Source: Amycolatopsis sp. NBC_00345 (lineage in GTDB: Bacteria; Actinomycetota; Actinomycetes; Mycobacteriales; Pseudonocardiaceae). From it: 64,000 bases of DNA. A model generated the notes under the pieces. It did no database searches, was not told the origin of the DNA, and saw nothing but the letters and a program-made list of their open reading frames with translations. Position numbers and translations under genes: made by a program. The stretch is taken from the NCBI RefSeq assembly GCF_036116635.1, contig NZ_CP107995.1, positions 1,426,001-1,490,000 of the forward strand, read 5' to 3'. Below, in pieces: positions 25,606-36,320 of the stretch; position 1 is the stretch's first letter, and every line of letters starts with the position of its first letter.

Positions 25606-26916
25606 CTACTCATAGCGCTTCGCGAGGGAGCGGGCGGTGCCGTCGAGCCCCGCGGTCACCGCGGCGGGACTCGCGGAGCCGACCAGGACGTCCTGGGTGG
25701 CGCGTTGCAGCGCCTGTTCGAACTCGGGGTACCACGGGGCCGAGGTGATGGTGCGCGCCCGCGCGACCTGCGCGAGTTCGGCGTACACCACCGGGTCGGC
25801 GAACTTCCGCAGGACCGACCGGACGTCCGGGTCGTCGGCCAGCGAGCGGAACGGGAAGCCGAGGCCGCGTTCGGTGAACCAGAACTTCGCGGTGTAGGGC
25901 AGTCCGCCGGAGTCGAACCCGCCGAGGTACTTCAGCAGCCGGATCGCCTTGTCGCGCACCTCGGTGGTGGCGCCGAGGCAGTACATCCGCGTGCTGCTCA
26001 CCGTGCCCTGCGTCGTGCCGTCCAGGCTCGGCACGGGGGCCAGCCGGATCCGGCCCGCGGTCTTCGACTTCGCGGGATCGTTGTAGCTGCGCAAGGCATA
26101 CCGGGGCGCGAGCACGAACGCGTACCGCCCGGCCATCACCGCGTTGTCCATCGGCACGGGCAGCAGCTGCACGCAGGCCGGGTCCATGATCTTCGAATCG
26201 GTGCTGGCCCGCCGCACCCAGTCGAAGACCCCGGTGAGCGCGGAGCCGGGCGCGCCCATCACCGGGTTCGCGCCGGCGTCGAACAGGTCCGCGCCGTTCG
26301 CGTAGACCAGGGCCCACAGCCACAGCGCCGCGGTGTCGGCCAGCTGCGCCGGCACGCCGAACGGGTACTCCAGCAGCCCGGCCCGCTTGATCCGCAGGGA
26401 CTGGGCCTCCAGCTCGTCGAGGGTCTTCGGCGGCGCGGAGATCCCCGCTTTTTCCAGGATTTCCGCGTTGTAGACCAGGGCCTGCATGTCGGTGTAGTAC
26501 GGCAGGCCGTAGCGCTTTCCCCGGTACGTCATGGCCGCCGCGTTGGACGGGTAGACGGCGCGGTAGATCTCGTCCACCCCGGGGATGCCGTCCAGCGGCT
26601 GCAGGTACTCCGCGTCGACGGACCCGGCGAGGGAGTCGTCGTACATGTACAGCACGTCCGGGCCGCCGCCACCGAGGAACTCCGCGGTGAGCTTCTGGAC
26701 GAACTGCGCGCTGGTGATCGGGGTGTAGGCCACCGGCACGTCCGGGTTGAGCCGGGTGAACCGGCTGACGTTCTGCTGCACCAGCTGGGATTCGTAGTCC
26801 CAGCCCTCCAGCCGCACGGTGCCGTCGCCGCCGCGGCGCCCGCACGCGGCCAGCACCGGCAGCGCGGCGCCGAGGGCGGCGGTCTTCAGGAAAGCCCTGC
26901 GATCCACACGATCCAC
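25606..26916 (-). CDS. Extracellular sugar-binding lipoprotein
   Basis: A 436-residue substrate-binding protein of the CUT1 importer. Twin arginines (DRRAFLK, residues 5-11) and the lipobox VLAAC (Cys25) indicate a Tat-exported lipoprotein anchored outside the membrane. VRLEGWDYESQLVQQNVSRF and LYMYDDSLAGSV are typical solute-binding protein blocks. It is the first gene of the importer and is preceded by direct repeats that resemble sites at the regulator promoter. Confidence 0.93.
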   Translation of the reverse strand: MDRVDRRAFLKTAALGAALPVLAACGRRGGDGTVRLEGWDYESQLVQQNVSRFTRLNPDVPVAYTPITSAQFVQKLTAEFLGGGGPDVLYMYDDSLAGSVDAEYLQPLDGIPGVDEIYRAVYPSNAAAMTYRGKRYGLPYYTDMQALVYNAEILEKAGISAPPKTLDELEAQSLRIKRAGLLEYPFGVPAQLADTAALWLWALVYANGADLFDAGANPVMGAPGSALTGVFDWVRRASTDSKIMDPACVQLLPVPMDNAVMAGRYAFVLAPRYALRSYNDPAKSKTAGRIRLAPVPSLDGTTQGTVSSTRMYCLGATTEVRDKAIRLLKYLGGFDSGGLPYTAKFWFTERGLGFPFRSLADDPDVRSVLRKFADPVVYAELAQVARARTITSAPWYPEFEQALQRATQDVLVGSASPAAVTAGLDGTARSLAKRYE

Positions 26917-26933
26917 CGCCTTCCGGCGACCCC

Positions 26934-26962
26934 GGTTCGGAAATGACCCAGGTTCGTAAATG
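26934..26962. promoter_or_regulatory. Direct repeat GGTTCG(G/T)AAATG upstream of the importer operon
   Basis: Two copies (26934-26945 and 26951-26962) lie 18-46 bp upstream of the binding-protein start. Similar elements (GGCTCGTAATGG, GGTTCGTATGTC) stand before the regulator gene at 28413-28434, so a shared regulator is likely. The rest of the 170-bp gap holds a GC-rich CCGCCCGGGCGG element near 26998 that could end the regulator transcript. Confidence 0.45.
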
Positions 26963-27086
26963 GTGCGTTTGTAACCGTCCAGGCAGCATGCCCCGTCCGC
27001 CCGGGCGGGGTCAATGCCCGGAACGGCCCAGACGACTTATGTATCCAGGTTCTTAAAGCGCTTGTGACAACAGGGAAACGGCCGGC

Positions 27087-28391
27087 TCAGCTCTGGTGCC
27101 CGGCCACCGCGCGTTCGATGCCCAGCCGGTAGAGCGTCGTCGGGCGGCCCTTGCGGTGGGTCTGCTCGCTGCCCGTCGGGGTCACGAGCCCGCCCGCGAG
27201 CAGTTTCCGGACCAGGCGGCGGCCGCTGGGATCGGTGATGCCGAGCGCGTTCGCCAGCTCGGCGGGCGAGAGCGCCCGGCCCTGCCACCGCCGTTCGACG
27301 GCCACCAGCCGCGACAGCGTGCCCGCGCTGAGGCCGACCCGCGGCGCCAGCGCCTCCAGGCGGGTGCCGTGGTCGCGGTAGGTGAACTCCGCGGGACGGC
27401 CTTCGTGGCTCATCGGCCCGATGATCACCCCGGAGTCCTCGATCAGGTAAGCACACGGCCGTCCTTCGGCCTCCGCGCGCACCGCGGCCCGCTCGGCCAG
27501 CGCGACGCAGGTGCGCGCCGCACCGCCGATGCCGAACCCGGCGGCGACGCGGAGGCCGAGTTCGTCGGCGGCGCGGTCGAGCACCGGGACGGTCAGCCAC
27601 CGGTGCGTCACCTCGTCGAAGAGGGCTTTGTGCGCGAGGACGACGAGCCCGCGGCGTTCGCGGTTCTCGATCCAGGCGCCGGCGAACCCGGGGGTGCCGG
27701 CGAGCAGGTTCGCCAGCCGCGTGCGGGCCTGGCCGGCGCCGAGCCCGCGGGGCTGCCCGGCGACCAGGAAAACCCCCGCGGCGAAGCGGAATTCGTTGGC
27801 CCGCTCGGATTGCACGCGCAGCACCAGGTCGTGCAGCACGGCCCGGACCGTGGACGGCACCGTCCGGCACCGCACGACCGGCAGCCGGTCGCGCAGCAGG
27901 CCGGTGACCTCGGTGCGGGCGCTGATCACGAAGCCGCCTTCGCGGCAGGTCCGCAGGTGCTGCCGGGCGATCTCGGCCGCGGGCTGCCCGGCGCGGTAGG
28001 GCCGCGCGGTCACCGAGTCCGGGTCGAGCCCGAGCGCGTCGACCACCTCGGCCACCTCGTCATGGGTGAAGGTGTCGATGCTGACCGGCTGCCGCCCGAG
28101 CCCGTCTTCGGACGCCTGGGCGAAAGCCAGCGCGAGCGAAAGCCCGGCGGGCCGCACCACGGCGACCGGGAGCCCGTCCGGCAGCAGGCTGCGGCAGGCG
28201 TCGTGCGGCAGCAGGCCCATCAGCAGCCCGTCGAGCGGTTCCTGCTCCAGCAGCGCGCCGGCGATCGCGCGGATGTCGTCGTCGTGGGTGTAGACCGCCC
28301 AGCGCAGCGTGACCCCGGTCAGCGTCCGGGCGGCCTCCTCGAACACCGGCCGGCTGTCGGCGTGCAGCACGACCCCGATCGTCACGCCCAT
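27087..28391 (-). CDS. Putative transcriptional regulator of the GH-A/esterase/ABC operon
   Basis: A 434-residue protein. The N-terminal ~190 residues (VTIGVVLHADSRPVFEEAAR, PHDACRSLLPDGLPVAVVRP) look like a PrpR/AsnC-independent sensor domain. A middle domain (GVFLVAGQPRGLGAGQARTR, AAGFGIGGAARTCVALAERA) recalls GGDEF-like folds. The C-terminal 110 residues hold a winged helix (GLSAGTLSRLVAVERRWQ, SPAELANALGITDPSGRRLV). I do not recognise a named family with certainty. The ribosome site GGAGGA lies 8 bp upstream. It precedes the importer operon on the same strand and is divergent from the glycosyltransferase. Confidence 0.72.
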   Translation of the reverse strand: MGVTIGVVLHADSRPVFEEAARTLTGVTLRWAVYTHDDDIRAIAGALLEQEPLDGLLMGLLPHDACRSLLPDGLPVAVVRPAGLSLALAFAQASEDGLGRQPVSIDTFTHDEVAEVVDALGLDPDSVTARPYRAGQPAAEIARQHLRTCREGGFVISARTEVTGLLRDRLPVVRCRTVPSTVRAVLHDLVLRVQSERANEFRFAAGVFLVAGQPRGLGAGQARTRLANLLAGTPGFAGAWIENRERRGLVVLAHKALFDEVTHRWLTVPVLDRAADELGLRVAAGFGIGGAARTCVALAERAAVRAEAEGRPCAYLIEDSGVIIGPMSHEGRPAEFTYRDHGTRLEALAPRVGLSAGTLSRLVAVERRWQGRALSPAELANALGITDPSGRRLVRKLLAGGLVTPTGSEQTHRKGRPTTLYRLGIERAVAGHQS

Positions 28392-28412
28392 CGCGCCCGT
28401 CCTCCGCCCAGC

Positions 28413-28434
28413 GGCTCGTAATGGGTTCGTATGT
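28413..28434. promoter_or_regulatory. Tandem GG(C/T)TCGTA elements between regulator and glycosyltransferase
   Basis: GGCTCGTAATG and GGTTCGTATG stand head to tail 22-42 bp upstream of the regulator start. They match the repeat before the binding-protein gene, which suggests autoregulation. Confidence 0.4.
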
Positions 28435-28470
28435 CTACGCGGGCGGGCCGGATCTGGCAAGCTCGGGACA

Positions 28471-29673
28471 GTGAAGATCCTGTTCTGCTCCGCGCCCGGG
28501 TACGGGCTGACCCTGCCGCTGATACCGCTGGTCTGGGCCGCGCGCGCCGCGGGCCACGAGGTGCTGCTGGCGACCACGTCCGAGATGACCGATGTGGGCG
28601 CCCGCGCCGGTTTGCCGGTCTACGACGTCTTCCCGCAGCGGGACGTGTGGCACGACCTGATGTCGTTGATCGGGCCGGGCGCCGGCCCGCGCGAGGACCT
28701 GCCGGAGGAGTACCAGCTGGCGCGCAAGGGCGGTAACCCGTTCGGGCTGTTCACCGTGACCATGACCGAGGGGACGATCAACGCGGGCCGCGCGTTCGGC
28801 GCCGAGCTGGTCGTCTACACCTCCGACCACGCCACCGGGATGCTGGCGGCCGCGGCGCTCGGCGTGCCCGCGCTGGAGGTCGGCAACCGCGTCTCGTGGT
28901 CGAAGCGGGACGCGGAATGGCGCGACGGCGAGCACTCCATGTCCGGCGAGGACGAGGTTTCCGCCATCCTGCGGGAGAAGCTCGGGATCGGTGACGCGAA
29001 GGCGGAAATCGTCGCGCGGATCGACCCGCGGGCGCCCAGCATGGGCGGGCTGGCCGCGGGGGAGGAGGACACCGACGCGCGGGACGGCGTGCCGTGGTGG
29101 CCGATGCGGTTCGTGCCCTACAACGGCGGCACCGTGGTCCCGGAGTGGGCGCTGCACCGCCCGGAGCGGCCGAGGATCGCGGTCACGCTCGGCACGGTGG
29201 TGCCGGCGATGTCCGGCGTCAGCAACCTCCGCGTGGTGATCGAGGCGCTCGGCGGGATGGACGTGGACGTGGTGCTCGCCGCCGGCACGGCCGACCTGAC
29301 CGACCTCGGCGAGCTGCCGGCCAATGTGGACTCCGTCGGATTCCTGCCGTTGTCGGCGTTCCTGCCGGCCTGCGCGGCGATCGTGCACCACGGCGGCTCG
29401 GGCACCACGGCCGCACCGCTGTTCTACGGGATCCCGCAGCTCGTGCTGCCGGCGTTCGCGGACAACCCGATGTCGGCGCAGCGCGTCGCCGACCGCGGCG
29501 TGGGCCTGATGCACGATCCGGCCACTGTGGACGTCGACGGCGTCCGCGCCATGGTCGGCCGGCTGCTGGCCGAGGACGCCTTCCGCACCGCGGCCGGGCA
29601 GGTCCGGGCCGAGATGGCCACCCAGCCGAGCCCGGGCGCCGTGCTGGAGCGGGTGGTCGGCGCACTGGGCTGA
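28471..29673 (+). CDS. UDP/dTDP-sugar glycosyltransferase, macrolide-type (MGT)
   Basis: A 400-residue GT1-family (GT-B fold) enzyme. KILFCSAPGYGLTLPLIPLVW is the N-terminal acceptor-domain start. The donor-binding motif VHHGGSGTTAAPLFYGIPQ is near residue 305, followed by FADNPMSAQRVADRGVG. Such enzymes glycosylate macrolides, glycopeptides or xenobiotics. A GTG start is used (no ATG matches the conserved N terminus). No biosynthetic genes surround it, so it may be a detoxifying or orphan enzyme. Confidence 0.9.
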   Translation: MKILFCSAPGYGLTLPLIPLVWAARAAGHEVLLATTSEMTDVGARAGLPVYDVFPQRDVWHDLMSLIGPGAGPREDLPEEYQLARKGGNPFGLFTVTMTEGTINAGRAFGAELVVYTSDHATGMLAAAALGVPALEVGNRVSWSKRDAEWRDGEHSMSGEDEVSAILREKLGIGDAKAEIVARIDPRAPSMGGLAAGEEDTDARDGVPWWPMRFVPYNGGTVVPEWALHRPERPRIAVTLGTVVPAMSGVSNLRVVIEALGGMDVDVVLAAGTADLTDLGELPANVDSVGFLPLSAFLPACAAIVHHGGSGTTAAPLFYGIPQLVLPAFADNPMSAQRVADRGVGLMHDPATVDVDGVRAMVGRLLAEDAFRTAAGQVRAEMATQPSPGAVLERVVGALG

Positions 29674-29759
29674 TCAAGGTTGGGCCGGCGCCGGGTTGGT
29701 CAGCACAGGGTGGAGCAACGCTGATCGGCACCGATTGGCACTGAGCGGCGCCGGGCCGG

Positions 29760-30165
29760 TCAGCGGAAGGCGTACCGGACGCCGGTGAGTTCCGTGGAGA
29801 CCTCCCAGAGCCTCCCGGCGGCGTCCGGGTCGGTGGCGCGCGGGCCCGGCCGCAGCGGGACCGGGGGCCCGTACATCCCGGTGCGGCCGCCCGGCCCGAA
29901 GAACTGGCCGCCCTCGACGCCCGGCGCGGTCGCCGCGCGCAGCTGGCTCCCCGCGCCCCGGTCCGCCGGCTGCGCCACCAGCGCGTTGCCCACCCGCAGC
30001 AGCAGCCCGGCGAACCCGCGCGCGCCGGACGACGGCAGGTTCGTCGAGGTGAACCCCGGGTGCGCCAGCACACTCGCCACCGGCACGCCGTCCGCGCGCA
30101 GCCGCCGGTCCAGCTCGAGTCCGAAGAGGACGTTCGCGAACTTGGCAGGCCTGTCGCTCACCGGG
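29760..30165 (-). pseudogene. 3' remnant of a short-chain dehydrogenase
   Basis: About 130 codons match only the C-terminal half of a retinol-dehydrogenase-like SDR: KFANVLFGLELDRR, VLAHPGFTSTNL, GGQFFGPGG, LWEVSTELTGVRY. The glycine-rich NAD(P)-binding half is gone. The match starts at the catalytic K of YxxxK, and the expected tyrosine position is Asp. Upstream sequence is unrelated, so the gene was cut, probably when the adjacent type VII cassette arrived. A slightly longer frame to 30302 has no further similarity. Confidence 0.72.
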
Positions 30166-30476
30166 AGACTCAACCTGAGCTGTCGGCGCGAGAACGCACT
30201 TTGATGCGCGGCAAAGCGCGAACGTGCACTGGTCCGGCGAGCACCGGTCGAACGTGTTCTGTGTGACCGGGAGTCAGGGGGTCGGAATCGCCCCAGGGGC
30301 AAAGGCGGCCCAGAACCGCGTGGGTGGTGTTCCGCGTGGACACGCGCGTTTCACAAACGTCGGTACTCGACTTCGCCACGAGGGAGACCTTGCGCCGATG
30401 TCGTCATCTCCCAATGTGCCTCCGTGCAGCTGTGCGGTCACGTATAGTGCCAACAGTGGGTGAGCAAGAGGGAGAC
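30166..30476. other. Intergenic stretch before the toxin cassette
   Basis: No gene is supported in these ~310 bases. TATAGT at 30443-30448 could be a -10 element for the genes to the right; no matching -35 is clear. Confidence 0.5.
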
Positions 30477-30854
30477 GTGGCGCTGGCGGTTCTCGCTCGG
30501 GAGGTGTGGCAGGGGTATCGCGGCCCGGGTGATTTCATGGACGGCTTCGCCAGTGCTGTGGTCTGGGCTCAGCGGACTGAGCAGTCGGGGTTGCTCGTGA
30601 CCGACACGGGTTCGCGGGGCCGTTGGATGCCGGTGTTCTCGACTCCCGACCGGCTTGCTGCACACGTAGGCGACGGCTACTTCTTCTCCGCGACGGGCGC
30701 TGAGCTGTTGAGCCTCGTGCCGCCGGGGATCGGCTTGATGCTCGATCCGGATGACGAGCACCGGTTCCCTATTTTGGCTCGGGTGGCTCCGCCTGGTGAC
30801 ATCGCCGGTGCGTGGGCGGAGGTCGCGGGGGTACGACGTCGGCAGAACGGGTGA
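30477..30854 (+). CDS. SseB-like protein of a type VII secretion cassette
   Basis: A 125-residue protein resembling the SseB N-terminal family: WLPVF-like RWMPVFSTPDRLAAHV, then GAELLSLVPPGIGLMLDPDDEHRFPI. The family is common next to ESX substrates and polymorphic toxins in actinomycetes; its role there is unknown but a chaperone or adaptor is suspected. The GTG at 30477 has AGAGGGAG upstream. A GTG at 30456, seven bases after TATAGT, would give a leaderless form seven codons longer. Confidence 0.72.
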   Translation: MALAVLAREVWQGYRGPGDFMDGFASAVVWAQRTEQSGLLVTDTGSRGRWMPVFSTPDRLAAHVGDGYFFSATGAELLSLVPPGIGLMLDPDDEHRFPILARVAPPGDIAGAWAEVAGVRRRQNG

Positions 30855-30901
30855 TGGTTTCGGCCGGATTCCGATCCGGCTGGGGCGGGGAGGGGAGACA
30901 T

Positions 30902-31240
30902 ATGGACGGTCCTGGATTCCATGTCGACATCGCGGTCCTGGAGACCGCGTCGAAGAACATGCAGGATCTCTGGCACGGTCAGGACGATTTCGAGTTGCGC
31001 GGGCTGTGTGGTGAGCCGGAGCTTTACGGTCACGGCGGGGTGCACGATGCACTGGCCGACTTCTGCGGGCAATGGAGCGTAGGGCTGGATGCTCTGTGTG
31101 ACCGCGCACTCGACCTCGGCGACCTGCTGGGCAAGGCCGCGCAGGCGTATCGAGCCGTCGAGCACGGCAATACGACCGCGTTGAAGGTGGATCCGGGCGC
31201 GGATGCCGTCACGCCTGATCCGCCGATGGCCGGTTACTGA
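30902..31240 (+). CDS. Small ESX/WXG100-like helical protein
   Basis: A 112-residue, mostly helical protein with a mid-protein turn (ELYGHGGVHDALADFC) and a second helix ending YRAVEHGNT, which fits the YxxxD/E secretion signal of type VII substrates. The exact WxG is not seen. ATG has AGGGGAG at optimal spacing. Its last base is the first base of the next start (A of ATG in TACTGATGAG context, 1-bp overlap), so it is coupled to the toxin gene. It may be the partner or chaperone that pairs with the toxin leader. Confidence 0.7.
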   Translation: MDGPGFHVDIAVLETASKNMQDLWHGQDDFELRGLCGEPELYGHGGVHDALADFCGQWSVGLDALCDRALDLGDLLGKAAQAYRAVEHGNTTALKVDPGADAVTPDPPMAGY

Positions 31241-32454
31241 TGAGCGAGCTCGGCCAGACCTCGGATCCGAAAGCGTTGATCCCCGGCGATTCCGCCGCGG
31301 TCTTCGAGAATGTGCGGGTGTTGAAGGGACGTGCCAACACCGTCACGTCGGTCGGGGATGCGTTGAAGCGCATCGATACAGGCAGCTGGACGGGGCCGGC
31401 GTCGGACAAGTTTCAGGAGGACCACCAGACTGAGGTGCCGCGTTGGCTGGAGGGTTCGGATTCGTTCCGGAACGCCGCCCAGGCGCTTGAGGATTTCGCC
31501 AACACCTTGGCGTGGGCTCAAGGCCAAGCTTCGGAGGCCATTGCCAAGTGGCAGCAAGGCGACACCGCGACAGCCCAGGCGAAGGTGGCCCATGACCGAG
31601 CCGTCACCGACGCCGAGACCAAGACGCGGGCGAACCAGCAGAACGGGGACCCAACGGTGGTCCAGTCGCCGGCGTTCACTGATCCAGGCGAGGCGCAGCG
31701 GCAGGAAGCGCGGGAGATACTGGGACGGGCACGGCAGCAGCTCCAGGACGTGGGAAACGGCTGTGCGGGCACACTTCGCCTCGAAGCGTCCCTCGCACCG
31801 CAGGACTCGCAGAAGCAATCAGACGGCAACTTTTTCGGCGGCATCTGGGACACGATCTCCGGTGCGGGCGAGGGGCTGTGGACCCTGGTTTCCGATCCTG
31901 CCGAGACCGTTGTGGCGATGGCGCACAACATCACGCATCCCGTCGAGACGTTCAAGAACATCGTCGCCTGGGACGACTGGGCGCACGGGCACGGGGATCG
32001 CGCCCTGGGGAAGATGGTCGGCGGTTTGCTGCTGTTTGGCGCAGGCAAGGCCGCCAAGGACCTGATCGGCAAAGGAGAACACGCCGGCGGCGAGCACGTG
32101 CCGGATGCCAAGACCGCGAAGGTCGGCGAAGAACGGACATCGGCAATCCGCGATATTGTAACCGATAGCAGCGGAAACTTTCGAGGGGATAAGGGGAGAA
32201 GCAAGGGTGTTCGATTCGTTGACAGATCAGAGTTCGATGGCATCTTAAATGAAATGCGAACCAAGCTCGGCAGGGCGGATTCTGTGGATACGACGCCTAA
32301 GGGCACTGTTGAGGTCTGGAAAATCAGCGATGACCCTAGGGCTTATGCAACGTTTCGAACCTACAGTGGAACAGGTGGCGACACTATTGACATAAACAAC
32401 GTCGACAATCTCAAAGGGGTTCGGCGGTTTCATATTTCAAGTGAGGAAAGGTAA
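31240..32454 (+). CDS. Type VII secretion-linked polymorphic toxin
   Basis: A 404-residue modular toxin. Residues 1-110 match the leader of putative T7SS-secreted proteins: LGQTSDPKALIPGD, TGSWTGPASDKF (W50-x-G52) and LAWAQGQASEAI. Residues 195-275 are a glycine-rich pretoxin region (IVAWDDWAHGHGDRALGKMV, then a hydrophobic stretch). Residues ~300-404 are the candidate toxin, with VRFVDRSEF, TVEVWKISDDPRAYATFRTY and TIDINN, and His398 near the end. I cannot assign the toxin fold; an RNase-like activity is a guess. The 3' third is clearly A+T-richer than the rest (26 of 60 bases G/C at 32401-32460), typical of exchangeable toxin tips. Confidence 0.82.
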   Translation: MSELGQTSDPKALIPGDSAAVFENVRVLKGRANTVTSVGDALKRIDTGSWTGPASDKFQEDHQTEVPRWLEGSDSFRNAAQALEDFANTLAWAQGQASEAIAKWQQGDTATAQAKVAHDRAVTDAETKTRANQQNGDPTVVQSPAFTDPGEAQRQEAREILGRARQQLQDVGNGCAGTLRLEASLAPQDSQKQSDGNFFGGIWDTISGAGEGLWTLVSDPAETVVAMAHNITHPVETFKNIVAWDDWAHGHGDRALGKMVGGLLLFGAGKAAKDLIGKGEHAGGEHVPDAKTAKVGEERTSAIRDIVTDSSGNFRGDKGRSKGVRFVDRSEFDGILNEMRTKLGRADSVDTTPKGTVEVWKISDDPRAYATFRTYSGTGGDTIDINNVDNLKGVRRFHISSEER

Positions 32455-32801
32455 TGAGTATACCAGCCGAGTTTGCAGACGACTTTCAGTACCTTATGGA
32501 GTATGCCAGTGAAGATTGGGTGGGAATGTCGCCGGTGTCGGCTACTGCATCGGCAATGGCAGGCAAGCATCCCACGTTGGAGCAAGAAATATCTGCACTG
32601 CTTACTTTGATCGGTGAGCTCATGGATCGCGGAGCGCTTCCGGGGGATCTCATCAAGGACTATCCGGACTTTGTTCCATGGACTGGAACAAAGGAAGAAA
32701 TATTGCAAAGGATCGAACGCGAGACTCGCGCTCTCGGTGATATGCCGCATTCCGGGCAGGTCACGTGGCTGCACGTGGTTGATGACAATCTTCGTGTTTA
32801 G
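32454..32801 (+). CDS. Probable cognate immunity protein
   Basis: A 115-residue acidic protein whose ATG overlaps the toxin stop (TAATG). It reads MSIPAEFADDFQYLMEYASE, then GELMDRGALPGDL, DFVPWTGTKEEILQRIERE and GQVTWLHVVDD. The layout G-x3-PGDL ... F-x-PW-x4-E-x3-RI is one I associate with small immunity proteins beside actinobacterial polymorphic toxins, but I cannot name the family. Position, size and the same low G+C as the toxin tip support the role. No signal peptide, so it would protect in the cytoplasm. Confidence 0.68.
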   Translation: MSIPAEFADDFQYLMEYASEDWVGMSPVSATASAMAGKHPTLEQEISALLTLIGELMDRGALPGDLIKDYPDFVPWTGTKEEILQRIERETRALGDMPHSGQVTWLHVVDDNLRV

Positions 32802-32818
32802 CAGGCTGTTTAGCAGGC
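32795..32818. repeat. 12-bp tandem duplication across the immunity stop codon
   Basis: TGTTTAGCAGGC occurs twice head to tail (32795-32806, 32807-32818). The first copy holds the TAG stop of the immunity gene and the second repeats it. Confidence 0.85.
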
Positions 32819-32825
32819 AGAGTCA

Positions 32826-32930
32826 CTAGGGCGCGCATTCCAACCGCCGGGCGCGGACGGCGAACCACGCGAAGCCGCCCATGAACAGGGGCACGACGAG
32901 GAACGCGGCCGCGGCTACCAGAGGCTCCAT
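32826..32930 (-). CDS. Small single-helix membrane protein (34 aa)
   Basis: ATG to TAG encodes 34 residues: a hydrophobic helix MEPLVAAAAFLVVPLFMGGF, then AWFAVRARRLECAP with positive charges, so the C terminus would lie inside. Short proteins like this are common in actinomycetes but the ribosome site (GGGCGG) is weak. No function can be given. Confidence 0.4.
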   Translation of the reverse strand: MEPLVAAAAFLVVPLFMGGFAWFAVRARRLECAP

Positions 32931-32991
32931 CCGCCCGACGTTACCGTGACACCGGGCGCTCGCCCACCAAGTTCCGGGAAGGCGGCCGGGG

Positions 32992-33453
32992 TCAGCTGCC
33001 GATGTGGCGGCGCTGGTGTTCGGTGATGTCGGCGAACAGCTGCTTGAACCGGTCGTAGTCCGCGCGGCCGAGGCGCCGGGCGTGGCGCTGCTGGAGGTTC
33101 GCCATGATGGTGTCCGAGGCCCGCAGCTGGGCGAGGCCGCGGTCGGTGGGGCAGACCAGCTTCGCGCGGCGGTCGCGCGGGTCGGGGCGCCGGTGGACGT
33201 AGCCGAGGGCCTCCAGCTCGTCGACCAGCGTGCCGATGATCTGCTTGTGCTGCCCCGAAAGCCGGGAAAGCTCGGTCGCGCGGACGCCGCCCGGGTCGAG
33301 GTACGCGAGCACGGCGCCGTGGCGGTGGTTCAGGTCGTCGAAGCCCCGCGCGGCCAGCTCGGTGAACAGCTCCCGCTGCACCGCGAACAGCAGCCGTCCC
33401 GCCAGGACGCCCAGGTCGGGGTCCGTCGCGTTCCGCTCGGCGCGGGTGACCAT
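32992..33453 (-). CDS. MarR-family transcriptional regulator
   Basis: A 153-residue winged-helix repressor. AVLAYLDPGGVRATELSRLSGQHKQIIGTLVDELEALGYV is the DNA-binding helix pair, and the wing is RRPDPRDRRAKLVCPTDRG. I chose the ATG at 33453, which has AGGGAG 9 bp upstream, over a GTG 33 bp earlier. It lies 55 bp downstream of the UvrA-like gene on the same strand and may control it; MarR proteins often govern drug-resistance transporters. Confidence 0.9.
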   Translation of the reverse strand: MVTRAERNATDPDLGVLAGRLLFAVQRELFTELAARGFDDLNHRHGAVLAYLDPGGVRATELSRLSGQHKQIIGTLVDELEALGYVHRRPDPRDRRAKLVCPTDRGLAQLRASDTIMANLQQRHARRLGRADYDRFKQLFADITEHQRRHIGS

Positions 33454-33508
33454 CCGCTGTGCTCCCTTCACCGGCCGTCCGGTCACCTTACCGAGCGGCG
33501 CCGGCCCC

Positions 33509-35890
<2,382 letters not shown>

Positions 35891-35969
35891 CGGTGTCTCC
35901 GTCTCTTTCCTCGGGCGGGCGCGGGTCGCCTCGGCCGATCTAACCAGGTCCGGGCGCCGCGCCCGGTGC

Positions 35970-36320
35970 TCAGCTGTCCTGGAGCAGCCCGAGCACGTTG
36001 CCGTCGGGGTCGGTGAAGGTGGCCACCCGGCGGCCGCCGCCGACTTCGCGCGGGGCGTCCTGCACGGTGGCGCCCGCGGCGGTCAGCTCGGCCAGCTTCG
36101 CCTCGATGTCGGGCACCTCCCAGTAGGCCACCGGCGACGTCATGCTCTGCGGCCCGCCCTTCGGCACGAGCCCGATGTGCTGGCCCCCGGCCTCGAAGCC
36201 GACGTAGTAGGGCGAGTCGGCCTGCGGCTCGACGCCGAGCAGCACGGCGTACACCGCCTTGGCCTTCGCCAGGTCGGAAACGGGGTGCAGCACGGTCTTG
36301 ATGCCGGGGGTGGCGGTCAT
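35970..36320 (-). CDS. VOC (glyoxalase-like) family protein
   Basis: A 116-residue single VOC domain: IKTVLHPVSDLAKAKAVYAVL at the start, YYVGFEAGGQHIGLVPKG, and ATFTDPDGNVLGLLQ at the end, where the family places its second metal ligand region. The ATG at 36320 has AGGAGC 4 bp upstream. It is 79 bp upstream of the UvrA-like gene on the same strand and may be co-transcribed. Confidence 0.88.
   Translation of the reverse strand: MTATPGIKTVLHPVSDLAKAKAVYAVLLGVEPQADSPYYVGFEAGGQHIGLVPKGGPQSMTSPVAYWEVPDIEAKLAELTAAGATVQDAPREVGGGRRVATFTDPDGNVLGLLQDS

Noticed and set aside
33454..33486. GTG start extending the MarR protein by 11 residues
   Set aside because: It lacks a ribosome site, while the ATG at 33453 has AGGGAG at good spacing and matches usual family starts.
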